Positions 44,053 through 52,351 of a stretch of 52,351 nt of DNA are shown here, piece by piece. Below the pieces are notes generated by a model. It saw only the letters and a program-made list of their open reading frames with translations, was not told the origin of the DNA and ran no database searches. Each line of letters begins with the position of its first letter. Positions within the stretch are counted from its first letter, which is position 1. The position numbers and the translations under genes were made by a program. Source of the DNA: Gammaproteobacteria bacterium (GTDB taxonomy: Bacteria; Pseudomonadota; Gammaproteobacteria; Pseudomonadales; Azotimanducaceae); NCBI GenBank assembly GCA_027297435.1, contig JAPUIA010000189.1:1-52351 (forward strand), in the 5' to 3' direction.

Positions 44053-45353
44053 CAGCGGGCGGCAGGCCGGCTTTCCGCTGTTGGCTCTTCTGCTTGATAG
44101 ATGGACGGCTCGTCGTTGGTCTCCTCAGTGATGCGCCGCCCGAGGGCCGGATACACGGGGATGTCCGCATCGGCCAGCGGCGGCATCTTGATCTTGCGTT
44201 GCATGGCCGCTTCCAGATAGGGGCCGAGCTCCTGCAGTTTCGCCGCTTCGCGCTCGGCCTCGCGTGCCTTGAATTCAGGCATGACCTTCTCGGCAAACAA
44301 CTCGAGGGATTCACATATGTGCGCGTGCTCGTTCATGCCCGCCTGCTGGATAAAGGTGACCTGATCGACACCACAGGCCTCGAATTTCCTGAGATGTTCG
44401 CGCAAATCGTCCGGGGTACCAATGCCCCCTCGACCGCCGCTCAACGCTTGCGTTGCATCACCAAAGATCTCGTCGAGTTTGGGTCGATGGACATCTTGGA
44501 ACTGCTTCCACAAATCGGTGCGCCCCGGTCTATGTTCACCGAACCCGTACAGGCTACCCAGAGCAAAGCCGAAAAATTCGAATCCTTCGAGGCCGCGCGC
44601 AACCGCGGTTTCACGGTCTTCGTGGCACGAGAAGCTCGATACCATGCAGATATTCGGGTTGATAGCATGGCCAATGGGCACACATTCTTCGCTCTTGATG
44701 ATGCCGTAGTACTCATCCACCCACGATTGCGCCTCGGCCGGATCGACGAATGCAAAGGTCAATGCGCCGATGCCCATGCGCGCCGCCATGCGAATGGTTT
44801 GCCGCTGCGAACAAGCCACCCACAAGGGCGGATGAGGCCGCTGCACAGGTTTCGGAACGACGTTGCGACACGGCATCTCGAAGTACTGGCCCTGATATCC
44901 GGGGTACGGGTCCATCGCCAACATGTTGCATATCTGCTCGGTCGCTTCCAGGTAGATCTTGCGCTTCTCTGCAACCGGTACACGAAAACCACCAAGCTCG
45001 AGTTCGGCCGAGGACTCGCCGGTACCGAACTCCACGCGGCCTCCAGAGACCAGATCCAAGGTGGCGATGACCTCTGCCGTCCGCGCCGGGTGGTTGTAAC
45101 CGGGAATCACCTGGCGAATACCGTGACCGAGACGAATGTTCTTGGTGCGCTGGGAGCAGGCGGCGAGGAACACTTCCGGTGCGGACGAATGGGAATATTC
45201 TTCCAGAAAGTGGTGCTCTACCTCCCACGCGAAATCGATGCCGAGCCGATCGGCGAGCTCAACCTGGTCGAGCGCTTCCGCAAACAACCGTTGCTCGGCG
45301 CCCTCGTCCCACGGCCGCGGTAGTTGATGCTCATAAAAGATCCCAAATTTCAT
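44052..45353 (-). CDS. Luciferase-like flavin monooxygenase
   Basis: 433 residues of the bacterial luciferase-like TIM-barrel family. Visible landmarks are the N-terminal MKFGIFYEHQLPRPW, AWEVEHHFLEEYSHSSAPEVFLAA and the central RVEFGTGESSAELELGGF. These enzymes use FMNH2 or F420 with O2 to oxidise organic substrates; a separate reductase would be needed and is not adjacent. The C-terminal ~60 residues (EEPTAESRPAAR at the end) are low in similarity to the family. The gene is divergent from a TetR regulator with a palindrome between them, so expression probably responds to a small molecule. Confidence 0.88.
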   Translation of the reverse strand: MKFGIFYEHQLPRPWDEGAEQRLFAEALDQVELADRLGIDFAWEVEHHFLEEYSHSSAPEVFLAACSQRTKNIRLGHGIRQVIPGYNHPARTAEVIATLDLVSGGRVEFGTGESSAELELGGFRVPVAEKRKIYLEATEQICNMLAMDPYPGYQGQYFEMPCRNVVPKPVQRPHPPLWVACSQRQTIRMAARMGIGALTFAFVDPAEAQSWVDEYYGIIKSEECVPIGHAINPNICMVSSFSCHEDRETAVARGLEGFEFFGFALGSLYGFGEHRPGRTDLWKQFQDVHRPKLDEIFGDATQALSGGRGGIGTPDDLREHLRKFEACGVDQVTFIQQAGMNEHAHICESLELFAEKVMPEFKAREAEREAAKLQELGPYLEAAMQRKIKMPPLADADIPVYPALGRRITEETNDEPSIYQAEEPTAESRPAAR

Positions 45354-45398
45354 GTGTCCTCCTTCTCAAGCCCTAACCTTATCATGCGAGCCGCAACT

Positions 45399-45408
45399 CG
45401 AACGTTCG
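45399..45408. promoter_or_regulatory. Palindromic operator candidate for the TetR regulator
   Basis: The perfect 10-base palindrome CGAACGTTCG lies in the 65-base gap between the luciferase-like gene and tetR, 11 bases before the first Met codon of the regulator. It is the obvious candidate for a TetR site that represses both genes. Confidence 0.55.
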
Positions 45409-45418
45409 TTCTGGTAGT

Positions 45419-45988
45419 ATGTTGCCTATGGCGAGCCCAAAATCTAGGAAAGAAGTTCTTATAGATCAATTGGTTGCCGTCTTCAGAGCCAGAGGCTACG
45501 AGGGCGCGACGCTGACCCAGCTGGCCAAGGCGACGGGCCTCGGCAAGGCATCTCTATACCACCACTTTCCCGGCGGCAAGGCGGAGATGGCTTCCGTGTT
45601 GCTGCGCCATGCGGTTGCCGAGCTACAGCAGAAGGCATTTCGGCATCTCACAACCAAACGCGACCCATTGGTTCGCATCACCAACTTCATCGCCGGTTTC
45701 GACGACTACGCCGAGCAAGGCAATACCCACTGCCTGGTCGCCGTGCTTGCCCAAGGATCTGCAGCAGAAACCCACGGCAGTCACATCGCACAGCAGTTCC
45801 AGGACTGGCAAGCGTCCATCGCGCAAGTCTTCGAAGAGTCCGGGATGAAACCGAAGAAAGCCAAGCGCGCGGCCGCGTCGCTATTATCGGAGCTGTACGG
45901 CAGCCTGCTGCTCGCCAAGCTCAACAACGATCCGAGCGTTTTTCAGCGTGCCGTCAAGCGGCTCACCAAGACTTATTCCGCTCAATAA
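45419..45988 (+). CDS. TetR/AcrR-family transcriptional regulator
   Basis: 189 residues. The N-terminal helix-turn-helix is LTQLAKATGLGKASLYHHFPGGK; the ligand-binding C-terminal domain is helical. HCLVAVLAQGSAAET and the length are typical of the family. ATG codons at 45419 and 45428 are both possible starts; neither has a good ribosome-binding site, so the transcript may be nearly leaderless. It probably controls the divergent luciferase-like monooxygenase. hemB follows 66 bases downstream. Confidence 0.88.
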   Translation: MLPMASPKSRKEVLIDQLVAVFRARGYEGATLTQLAKATGLGKASLYHHFPGGKAEMASVLLRHAVAELQQKAFRHLTTKRDPLVRITNFIAGFDDYAEQGNTHCLVAVLAQGSAAETHGSHIAQQFQDWQASIAQVFEESGMKPKKAKRAAASLLSELYGSLLLAKLNNDPSVFQRAVKRLTKTYSAQ

Positions 45989-46045
45989 CCGCCACTTCCG
46001 ACAATCCCTTGGATTGCCTTAAACTGATGGCCGACAAAGGTTTGA

Positions 46046-47044
<999 letters not shown>

Positions 47045-47162
47045 ACGCTTTTAGTCGATGGCGGACGGGGACTAATGGTAAGCGCAGCACAACTCTGCAT
47101 AACCGCAACCCTGCCTTCATGGTAAACTCGCCCGCCTTACACTTGACCGGAGACCTCTGCGC

Positions 47163-47489
47163 ATGAGCGACAACATCGTGCACACCAGTGACGCCGAATT
47201 CGATGCCGACGTGTTGCAGTCCGACAAGCCTGTGCTGGTGGACTACTGGGCCGAATGGTGTGGTCCCTGCAAGATGATCGCGCCCATCCTCATCGAGATC
47301 GCCGGCGAATACAGCGATCGTTTGAAGGTCTGCAAGATCGACATCGACGCTAATCAGGAGACGCCACCCAAATACGGCATACGCGGCATTCCAACGCTCA
47401 TGCTGTTCAAGGACGGTGAGGTGGAAGCGACCAAAGTCGGCGCATTGAGCAAGTCTCAGCTAGCCGCGTTCCTGGACAGTAATATTTAG
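47163..47489 (+). CDS. trxA: Thioredoxin
   Basis: 108 residues with the redox centre WCGPC (Cys33, Cys36) and the cis-proline in GIPTLMLF. It is a standard cytoplasmic thioredoxin that reduces disulfides and supports ribonucleotide reductase. It lies upstream of rho in the conserved trxA-rho order. Confidence 0.96.
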   Translation: MSDNIVHTSDAEFDADVLQSDKPVLVDYWAEWCGPCKMIAPILIEIAGEYSDRLKVCKIDIDANQETPPKYGIRGIPTLMLFKDGEVEATKVGALSKSQLAAFLDSNI

Positions 47490-47503
47490 TGTCCTGTCCC
47501 CAG
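47487..47503 (+). repeat. GTGTCC-type repeat remnant at the trxA stop
   Basis: TAGTGTCCTGTCCCC begins at the trxA stop codon. It resembles the short GTGTCC words found right at or after the stop codons of the PanE-like gene and dsbB, and is probably a remnant of a dispersed repeat family. Confidence 0.45.
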
Positions 47504-47748
47504 AAGCAACCCAACAGGCATCCTCCTCGGCGCTTGACGACAGCCACCAAGACACTACACTGAGGGTCATGAGGTGGGCACAACACCTCGCGCCAATCGT
47601 CTCTTAAGTCAAACCACCCTTTCCACAACCCGTAGACCGTCCGGAAGACCTTAGAGAAGAACGCTTTCCTTAAGTGGAGTAACCAGCGCACCGATTGGGT
47701 TGTCCGCAATTCTCGTTTTCAAACCACGCGCAAAAAAAGCAGCTAATC
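47490..47748. other. trxA-rho intergenic leader
   Basis: 259 bases with no plausible gene. The first part carries the GTGTCC-type remnant. The rest is pyrimidine- and A-rich near rho, with no clear hairpin-plus-T terminator; rho leaders are often Rho-terminated, but no specific site can be marked. A frame of about 100 codons on the minus strand is composed of low-complexity repeat translation and is not supported. Confidence 0.5.
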
Positions 47749-49014
47749 ATGACGACGAACCTAACAGATCTCAAACGCAAGAAAGTGGCGGAGCTGATCG
47801 ATATGGCCCGCGATATGGGTCTCGACAACTTGGCCCGCTCTCGCAAACAAGAAGTGATTGCCGCCATCGTACGCAAACAAGCGAAAGCCGGCGAGGACAT
47901 CTACGGGGAAGGCACTCTGGAAATTCTGCAAGACGGTTTCGGATTCTTGCGTTCAGCCGACAGCTCCTACCTCGCCGGACCGGACGACATCTACGTCTCA
48001 CCGAGTCAGATTCGGCGCTTCAACTTGAGGACCGGTGACAGCTTGGCGGGCAAGATCCGTCCCCCTAAAGACGGCGAACGCTACTTCGCCATGCTGAAGG
48101 TCGATCAGATCAATTTGAGCGAACCAAATTCCAAGCAACACAAGGTTCTCTTCGAGAACCTAACACCGCTGTTCCCGGACGAGCGCATGGTGTTGGAACG
48201 CGGCAACGGTAGTACGGAAGATCTGACCGCGCGCATCATCGATTTGATCGCGCCCGTCGGCAAGGGCCAGCGCGCGCTGATCGTGTCGCCACCCAAGGCC
48301 GGCAAGACGCTGGTGCTACAGAACATCGCTACGTCGGTCGCCAGCAACAACCCCGATACGACCCTGATCGTGCTGCTCATCGACGAACGCCCGGAAGAAG
48401 TGACCGAGATGTCACGCCTGGTACAAGGCGAGGTGGTCGCTTCCACCTTTGACGAACCGCCATCACGTCACGTGCAGGTGGCCGAGATGGTCATCGAGAA
48501 GGCCAAACGGCTGGTCGAACACCAAAAAGATGTCGTGATTCTGCTCGACTCCATAACGCGCCTGGCGCGCGCTTACAACACCATCGTGCCTTCGTCCGGC
48601 AAGGTCCTGACCGGTGGCGTGGACGCCCATGCGCTGGAGCGACCCAAGCGCTTCTTCGGCGCCGCACGCAACATCGAGGAGGGCGGCAGCCTCACCATCG
48701 TGGCCACCGCGCTGGTCGACACCGGCTCGAAAATGGACGAGGTGATCTACGAAGAATTCAAAGGCACCGGCAACCAAGAGCTGCATCTCGAGCGCAAGAT
48801 CGCGGAGAAACGCGTCTACCCGGCCATCAACATTCGCCGCTCTGCAACCCGACGTGAAGAACTGTTGATGGGCGAAGAAGAGTTGCAGCGGGTGTGGATC
48901 CTGCGGAAGCTGTTGCACGACATGGACGACATCTCCGCGATTGAATTCTTGATCGACAAGCTCAAAGACACGAAGACCAACCATGAATTCTTCTCGTCTA
49001 TGCGCAGTAGGTAG
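47749..49014 (+). CDS. rho: Transcription termination factor Rho
   Basis: 421 residues, close to the 419 of E. coli. The N-terminal RNA-binding region begins [18 protein letters not shown] and continues with [17 protein letters not shown]; the ATPase has Walker A PPKAGKT (181-187), [12 protein letters not shown] and the secondary RNA site GKVLTGGVD. It is an RNA helicase that ends transcription. The ATG at 47749 gives the full N-terminus; an earlier in-frame start at 47695 would add noncoding leader. Confidence 0.97.
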   Translation: MTTNLTDLKRKKVAELIDMARDMGLDNLARSRKQEVIAAIVRKQAKAGEDIYGEGTLEILQDGFGFLRSADSSYLAGPDDIYVSPSQIRRFNLRTGDSLAGKIRPPKDGERYFAMLKVDQINLSEPNSKQHKVLFENLTPLFPDERMVLERGNGSTEDLTARIIDLIAPVGKGQRALIVSPPKAGKTLVLQNIATSVASNNPDTTLIVLLIDERPEEVTEMSRLVQGEVVASTFDEPPSRHVQVAEMVIEKAKRLVEHQKDVVILLDSITRLARAYNTIVPSSGKVLTGGVDAHALERPKRFFGAARNIEEGGSLTIVATALVDTGSKMDEVIYEEFKGTGNQELHLERKIAEKRVYPAINIRRSATRREELLMGEEELQRVWILRKLLHDMDDISAIEFLIDKLKDTKTNHEFFSSMRSR

Positions 49015-49055
49015 TCGATCATCTGCGCGCCGAGCAACGCGTGACGGCGCTCGAG

Positions 49056-50267
49056 TCAGACGTTTTCGCCTACAGCCCTGGGGGCTGAGGTCGGCAAGGG
49101 TAGTTCCGGTAAGTTGACGTAGGCACGAGACAGATACTCGCCCCCGCGCTCGGTCTCGCCGAGCGCCGTGCACAAGCGGCCGAGCTCTCCATAAACCTCT
49201 TGCGAGCGCTGCAAACGCAAGCTTGCCTCCAAATACTCCCGGGCCTTGGGCCACTCACTATTCATCATGCTAATGCGGCCAAGTGCAAGCAGCAAAGACG
49301 CGTCGTTGGGGCGTTGCTTGAGCCACCCCTCGGCCACCACCAACTGGTATTCCGGGCTGTCCGTGACGACCTGGCCGTAGAGGCCGACCAGCACTTCGTT
49401 CCAGCCCCGGTTCAACCCGTCGCGTAACACGCCTTCCGCCGCGTTCGGCGCCTCGAGCTCCAACATGCGCTTCACACAGGCCTCGATGAGCACCGGATCG
49501 CGTTTGAGATCTTTGGGTACCGACTTCCATAGCGCCTCGATGTTGTCGACTTCTGCCAACCGTTTAGACCACGCCAGCGTCTGCATGGCATTCAAACTAT
49601 CCACGTCGACGAGTTTGATCTTCTTCAAATCTGGCGCGATCTTGATGAGCGAAGGCCAATCTCCGAGTTCTTCATAGCACGTGCTGAGCATCCGTAACAC
49701 CAGGGGGTGTTTCGGAGATTCTTGGCGCAGCTGCAAAAGCGTCGCGAGGCATTGTTCCCACTGGGCCTTGGCCATCTGTAGCTGGGCTTGGGTCAAGCCC
49801 ACCGCAAAACGCGATCCCGGAGTGGTTTCATGCGCCTGACGCAACAGATCGTCGCGCTCTTCGGTCAGCCCGAGTTCATGGGCGGCTCGCGCCGCGTTGA
49901 GATAGTTGATGAGCGGCGTGTTGGCACGTGCTGCCGCGTTCAAAAGCAAGCGCTTGGCCTCCGCCCACTCGCCCTCCGCCATCAATAAAAGACCTTGCAC
50001 CGTCTGTACACGGGCGCCTTGCGCGCGGCGCTGGCGATTCCACTCGCTCAAACTGCCCTTGCCTTGGATTAGGCGCGCGGTGACAAACACCAAGAGGCGC
50101 ACCACAAAATACAGCCCGATCAACAAGATGGCGGCGAACCACAGGCTCGTTTCCACCGCCTGCCGATCGTATACGACCAACAAGTAGCCCGGGTCACGTA
50201 CCATGAGGGTACCGACCAAACCGCCAAGCACGATCGCTACGATCAGCGTCACCAGGCCGGTTCTCAC
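49056..50267 (-). CDS. hemY: HemY-type heme biosynthesis-associated protein
   Basis: 403 residues: two membrane helices near the N-terminus (about 5-25 and 41-63) and a long TPR-like helical repeat domain, matching HemY of gammaproteobacteria (not the protoporphyrinogen oxidase of the same name). Its precise role is not known; it is always linked to hemCDX. Its ATG overlaps the hemX stop (four bases). Confidence 0.9.
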   Translation of the reverse strand: MRTGLVTLIVAIVLGGLVGTLMVRDPGYLLVVYDRQAVETSLWFAAILLIGLYFVVRLLVFVTARLIQGKGSLSEWNRQRRAQGARVQTVQGLLLMAEGEWAEAKRLLLNAAARANTPLINYLNAARAAHELGLTEERDDLLRQAHETTPGSRFAVGLTQAQLQMAKAQWEQCLATLLQLRQESPKHPLVLRMLSTCYEELGDWPSLIKIAPDLKKIKLVDVDSLNAMQTLAWSKRLAEVDNIEALWKSVPKDLKRDPVLIEACVKRMLELEAPNAAEGVLRDGLNRGWNEVLVGLYGQVVTDSPEYQLVVAEGWLKQRPNDASLLLALGRISMMNSEWPKAREYLEASLRLQRSQEVYGELGRLCTALGETERGGEYLSRAYVNLPELPLPTSAPRAVGENV

Positions 50268-51286
50268 GAGCTTCCCCGCCTCGCCTTCAAGAGCTCATTG
50301 AGCGACCCGGAAACATCCGGACCCTGCAGCTCGAGCTGCACGCCACGCAATGCTTCCAGTGCAAGAACGGTGTCGATCACTTGCGGATCTGTCGTATCGA
50401 GGTAAGCAAGCACCCACTCCAAGGCCGTATCGAGACTCGTCTCGAAGACCACCTGCTGGCTTTTCAGCGCGGCCAGCTGCGCCTGCTCCAGCATCAACCG
50501 CAAATTCAGATCGAGGTAAGTGGCTTCTTCCGGGGCGAGCAGCGGCACGACGTTCTGGTCGAGGCGACGAAATCGCAGCAGGCTTCGGAACTCGGTCGCC
50601 AGCGAGTCGAGAAAGCCGCTTGGGCTATCCGTTTTCTGCAACCGTGGTGGTTCCACCAACGCATACTCCGGCACCGCCAACGCCAACATCTCCAGCTGGC
50701 GTTTGACCGCATCGAGTCTCAAGTACAGGCCTTGCACATCGATCGTGGTGACCTGTTGCAGGTTGAGTATCTCGTCGGCAAGCTCGGCCCGGACCGCATG
50801 CACCGAAAAATCGTCGAGCTCGAGCAATATCTGATCGGCCGCCTCCAGAAGATCCAACGCCGCACTGAAGTCTTGCTCCATCAGCACCCGATGGTTAGCC
50901 ACGCGCAATAGGTACTCGACCTCGGCCAACTTCCATTCGCGTTCGGACGGTGGTCCTTGATTGGCCAGTTCGTTCAACGTTTGAATCAACGACCTTTCGG
51001 TCTCAGCAAGACGTTCGTCCTGCTGCGTCTTGAGATCGGCGGTTGCTTGCCGCTGCGCAGTTTCAAGTGCGCGGAAATCGATACGCAGCTGATTTTGCTC
51101 GCTGCGCGCTACGGCGAGTTCCGCGGCGAGCTTCGAGCTCGAATCTTGCAGGATGAGCGCGTAGTAAAGGTAGCCGAAACCTGCAAGCCCCGCCAACGCA
51201 AACAAGATCGCGAACACGCCGACCGCTCGTCCGCCCATTCGGCTCACGGTAACGGGTGGTGCTTCGGCTTCGTCGGATTCGGTCAC
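50264..51286 (-). CDS. hemX: HemX-like membrane protein
   Basis: 340 residues: a short cytoplasmic part, one membrane helix (about 18-40, VGVFAILFALAGLAGFGYLYY), a coiled coil (about 55-105) and a helical periplasmic domain. This is the HemX family, often labelled uroporphyrinogen-III C-methyltransferase, although no SAM-binding motif is seen here. It is part of the hemC-hemD-hemX-hemY operon. Confidence 0.9.
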   Translation of the reverse strand: MTESDEAEAPPVTVSRMGGRAVGVFAILFALAGLAGFGYLYYALILQDSSSKLAAELAVARSEQNQLRIDFRALETAQRQATADLKTQQDERLAETERSLIQTLNELANQGPPSEREWKLAEVEYLLRVANHRVLMEQDFSAALDLLEAADQILLELDDFSVHAVRAELADEILNLQQVTTIDVQGLYLRLDAVKRQLEMLALAVPEYALVEPPRLQKTDSPSGFLDSLATEFRSLLRFRRLDQNVVPLLAPEEATYLDLNLRLMLEQAQLAALKSQQVVFETSLDTALEWVLAYLDTTDPQVIDTVLALEALRGVQLELQGPDVSGSLNELLKARRGSS

Positions 51287-51298
51287 GGTAACGACTCG

Positions 51299-51976
51299 CT
51301 ACTCCTCGGCTAGTTGGCGCAATCCCTCGAGGACCGCATCACTGTCCGCCCCCCGGCAATCGTGGACGTTGCGCATGCCGAGCTTCGGCGCAAAGGCGGC
51401 GACTCGGCTCGAGGGCACCAACACCGGTACGTCCATGCTGCCGCCCGCCGCGAACCATACCTGCACGGCGTACTCGAATCCATCGCCACTGGACACAACG
51501 ATCGCATCGATGGACCCCGTCACCAGCCCAGCAGGCGTCAGGGGGGCTCGCTCGTAGACGTCGAGCCTTTCGACAGCGGCCCCGCGTGAGGCAAGTTCAG
51601 ATTGCAGTGCGTCGCGCCCGCCACGGCCACTGACGATCAGCACTGTCCGATCAGCCACGTCGCCCAAGGCGTTGACGAGGCCTTCGGAATCTGCCTGGGA
51701 CGGTGTTCGGGAGGCCACCCCTAGCCGCTCGAGCGCACGCTGGGTCTGGATACCGATTGCGAAAGCCTGATCGACGAGCCCGACCAATGACGCGCCGCCA
51801 TGCTGCACACCGTGTACCGAAAGAAACACGCCGAGCTCGAAACGTTGTGCCGGGAGGATGAACTCCAAGCCCCGTATGGCGATGACCGGTGCCTTCAAGA
51901 CCGAATGACCCTGTGTGGCCAGCGCGTCAGCAAGGGTGGTTGCACCCGGTTCGGAACGCGTGACCCAAATACGCAT
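51299..51976 (-). CDS. hemD: Uroporphyrinogen-III synthase
   Basis: 225 residues, slightly shorter than the ~245 of enterobacteria. It starts MRIWVTRSEPGATTLADAL, the family's first Rossmann-like lobe, and has LIVSGRGGRDAL and VVSSGDGFE in the second. It closes and flips ring D of the linear tetrapyrrole. The gene follows hemC by 5 bases and precedes hemX by 12. Confidence 0.9.
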   Translation of the reverse strand: MRIWVTRSEPGATTLADALATQGHSVLKAPVIAIRGLEFILPAQRFELGVFLSVHGVQHGGASLVGLVDQAFAIGIQTQRALERLGVASRTPSQADSEGLVNALGDVADRTVLIVSGRGGRDALQSELASRGAAVERLDVYERAPLTPAGLVTGSIDAIVVSSGDGFEYAVQVWFAAGGSMDVPVLVPSSRVAAFAPKLGMRNVHDCRGADSDAVLEGLRQLAEE

Positions 51977-51981
51977 GACGG

Positions 51982-52351
51982 CTAGACGACGAGTTGACTC
52001 AGCAGACGATCGGCCCCTTGATCGCGCAGCGCTGCCACCACGGTCTGACTCAACACCTTGCCTTCAGTGCCGCGCGCCTCAGCACGCAGCAGCGTCCGTC
52101 CGTCCGGCGATGCGAGCAGCGCGCGAAGATACAGGCTGTCATCCACCAACTCCGCGTACGCACCCAGGGGCATGCTGCAATCAGCCCCAAGACCAGCGGC
52201 GACGGCACGCTCCGTCGCTACACAACGGTGTACGCCGGCATCGTTCAACGAGCCGACCAGGCTCACTACGGTTGCATCATCGGCTAGACATTCGATGCCG
52301 AGCGCGCCCTGACCCGCGGCTGGCAGACTGACGTCGATGTCGAGATGGTCA
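51982..52351 (-). CDS. hemC: Porphobilinogen deaminase, C-terminal part
   Basis: The last ~122 residues of HemC; the 5' end is outside the window. LPAAGQGALGIECLA is a family landmark, and the following NDAGVHRCVATERA is the C-terminal domain 3 entry, though the dipyrromethane-bearing Cys normally lies a little later (here GLGADCSMPLGAYA). It assembles four porphobilinogens into hydroxymethylbilane, which HemD cyclises. Confidence 0.93.
   Translation of the reverse strand, partial: DHLDIDVSLPAAGQGALGIECLADDATVVSLVGSLNDAGVHRCVATERAVAAGLGADCSMPLGAYAELVDDSLYLRALLASPDGRTLLRAEARGTEGKVLSQTVVAALRDQGADRLLSQLVV

Noticed and set aside
43908-45323. A 471-codon open frame on the plus strand opposite the luciferase-like gene
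   Set aside because: It is antisense to a gene with clear family motifs; GC-rich codon usage opens long shadow frames, and its translation has no recognisable domain.
47407-47709. A 100-codon minus-strand frame upstream of rho
   Set aside because: It overlaps trxA and repeat-like sequence, has no ribosome-binding site and no recognisable family.
49015-49055. GCGCC/GGCGC pair between rho and hemY as a bidirectional terminator
   Set aside because: Short arms, a loop of about 14 bases and no T-tract on either side.

Overview
The window reads as a chromosomal segment of a GC-rich (roughly 60 %) gammaproteobacterium. The housekeeping genes are gammaproteobacterial in type and arrangement: gshA of the enterobacterial family, acpH, hslR, nudE, cysQ, dsbB, a YheS-like ABC-F protein, trxA-rho, hemB and a hemC-hemD-hemX-hemY cluster. 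The species cannot be named from sequence alone. Gene density is high, many neighbours overlap by 1-4 bases, and no rRNA, tRNA, intact transposase or CRISPR array is visible.

Layout. 1-7.8 kb: the end of a sugar isomerase-like gene, then a leftward CYP153-type P450 / small membrane protein / methyltransferase operon. Divergent from it is a rightward operon for a Tat-exported three-subunit molybdenum hydroxylase with its own membrane cytochrome b. 7.8-9.5 kb: one protein with a SLOG-type nucleotide-binding domain and a four-helix membrane part resembling SLATT effectors. 9.7-19.3 kb: propionyl-CoA-type carboxylase (two subunits, rightward) and methylmalonyl-CoA epimerase plus mutase (leftward, with a clear terminator). 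Between them lie a 2-hydroxyacid dehydrogenase with a signal peptide, a polyamine-type aminotransferase and the ruins of a Tat-exported amine oxidase. 19.4-20.6 kb: an ECF sigma factor between two small membrane proteins. 20.7-29.5 kb: a deletion-scarred hydrolase pseudogene, cysK, an amidase, a second P450, a transporter with no normal start codon for its first helix, a PPOX-type flavoprotein, a PanE-like reductase and a phytanoyl-CoA dioxygenase-like enzyme.

29.5-30.2 kb is the only long stretch without an obvious gene. It holds a 42-codon membrane miniprotein ORF, a short tandem repeat and a LexA-like SOS box inside a long imperfect hairpin. 30.2-33.1 kb: a leftward nudE-cysQ-DUF35-thiolase run. 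33.2-41.9 kb: hslR, pckA, gshA, acpH, a quinone reductase-like gene, dsbB, an orphan ParA and an ABC-F ATPase. 41.9-44 kb: a second ECF sigma factor with its likely anti-sigma factor and a secreted PDZ protein. 44-52.3 kb: a luciferase-like monooxygenase divergent from a TetR regulator, then hemB, trxA, rho and the leftward hemCDXY cluster, with hemC cut by the window edge.

Together the genes suggest an aerobic heterotroph that hydroxylates hydrophobic substrates (two P450s, a molybdenum hydroxylase, a dioxygenase, a flavin monooxygenase) and degrades acyl chains through thiolase and the methylmalonyl-CoA route to succinyl-CoA. The strongest leads for something undescribed are the SLOG-membrane protein, the Tat molybdenum hydroxylase with cytochrome b, and the SOS box/hairpin locus beside the miniprotein ORF.
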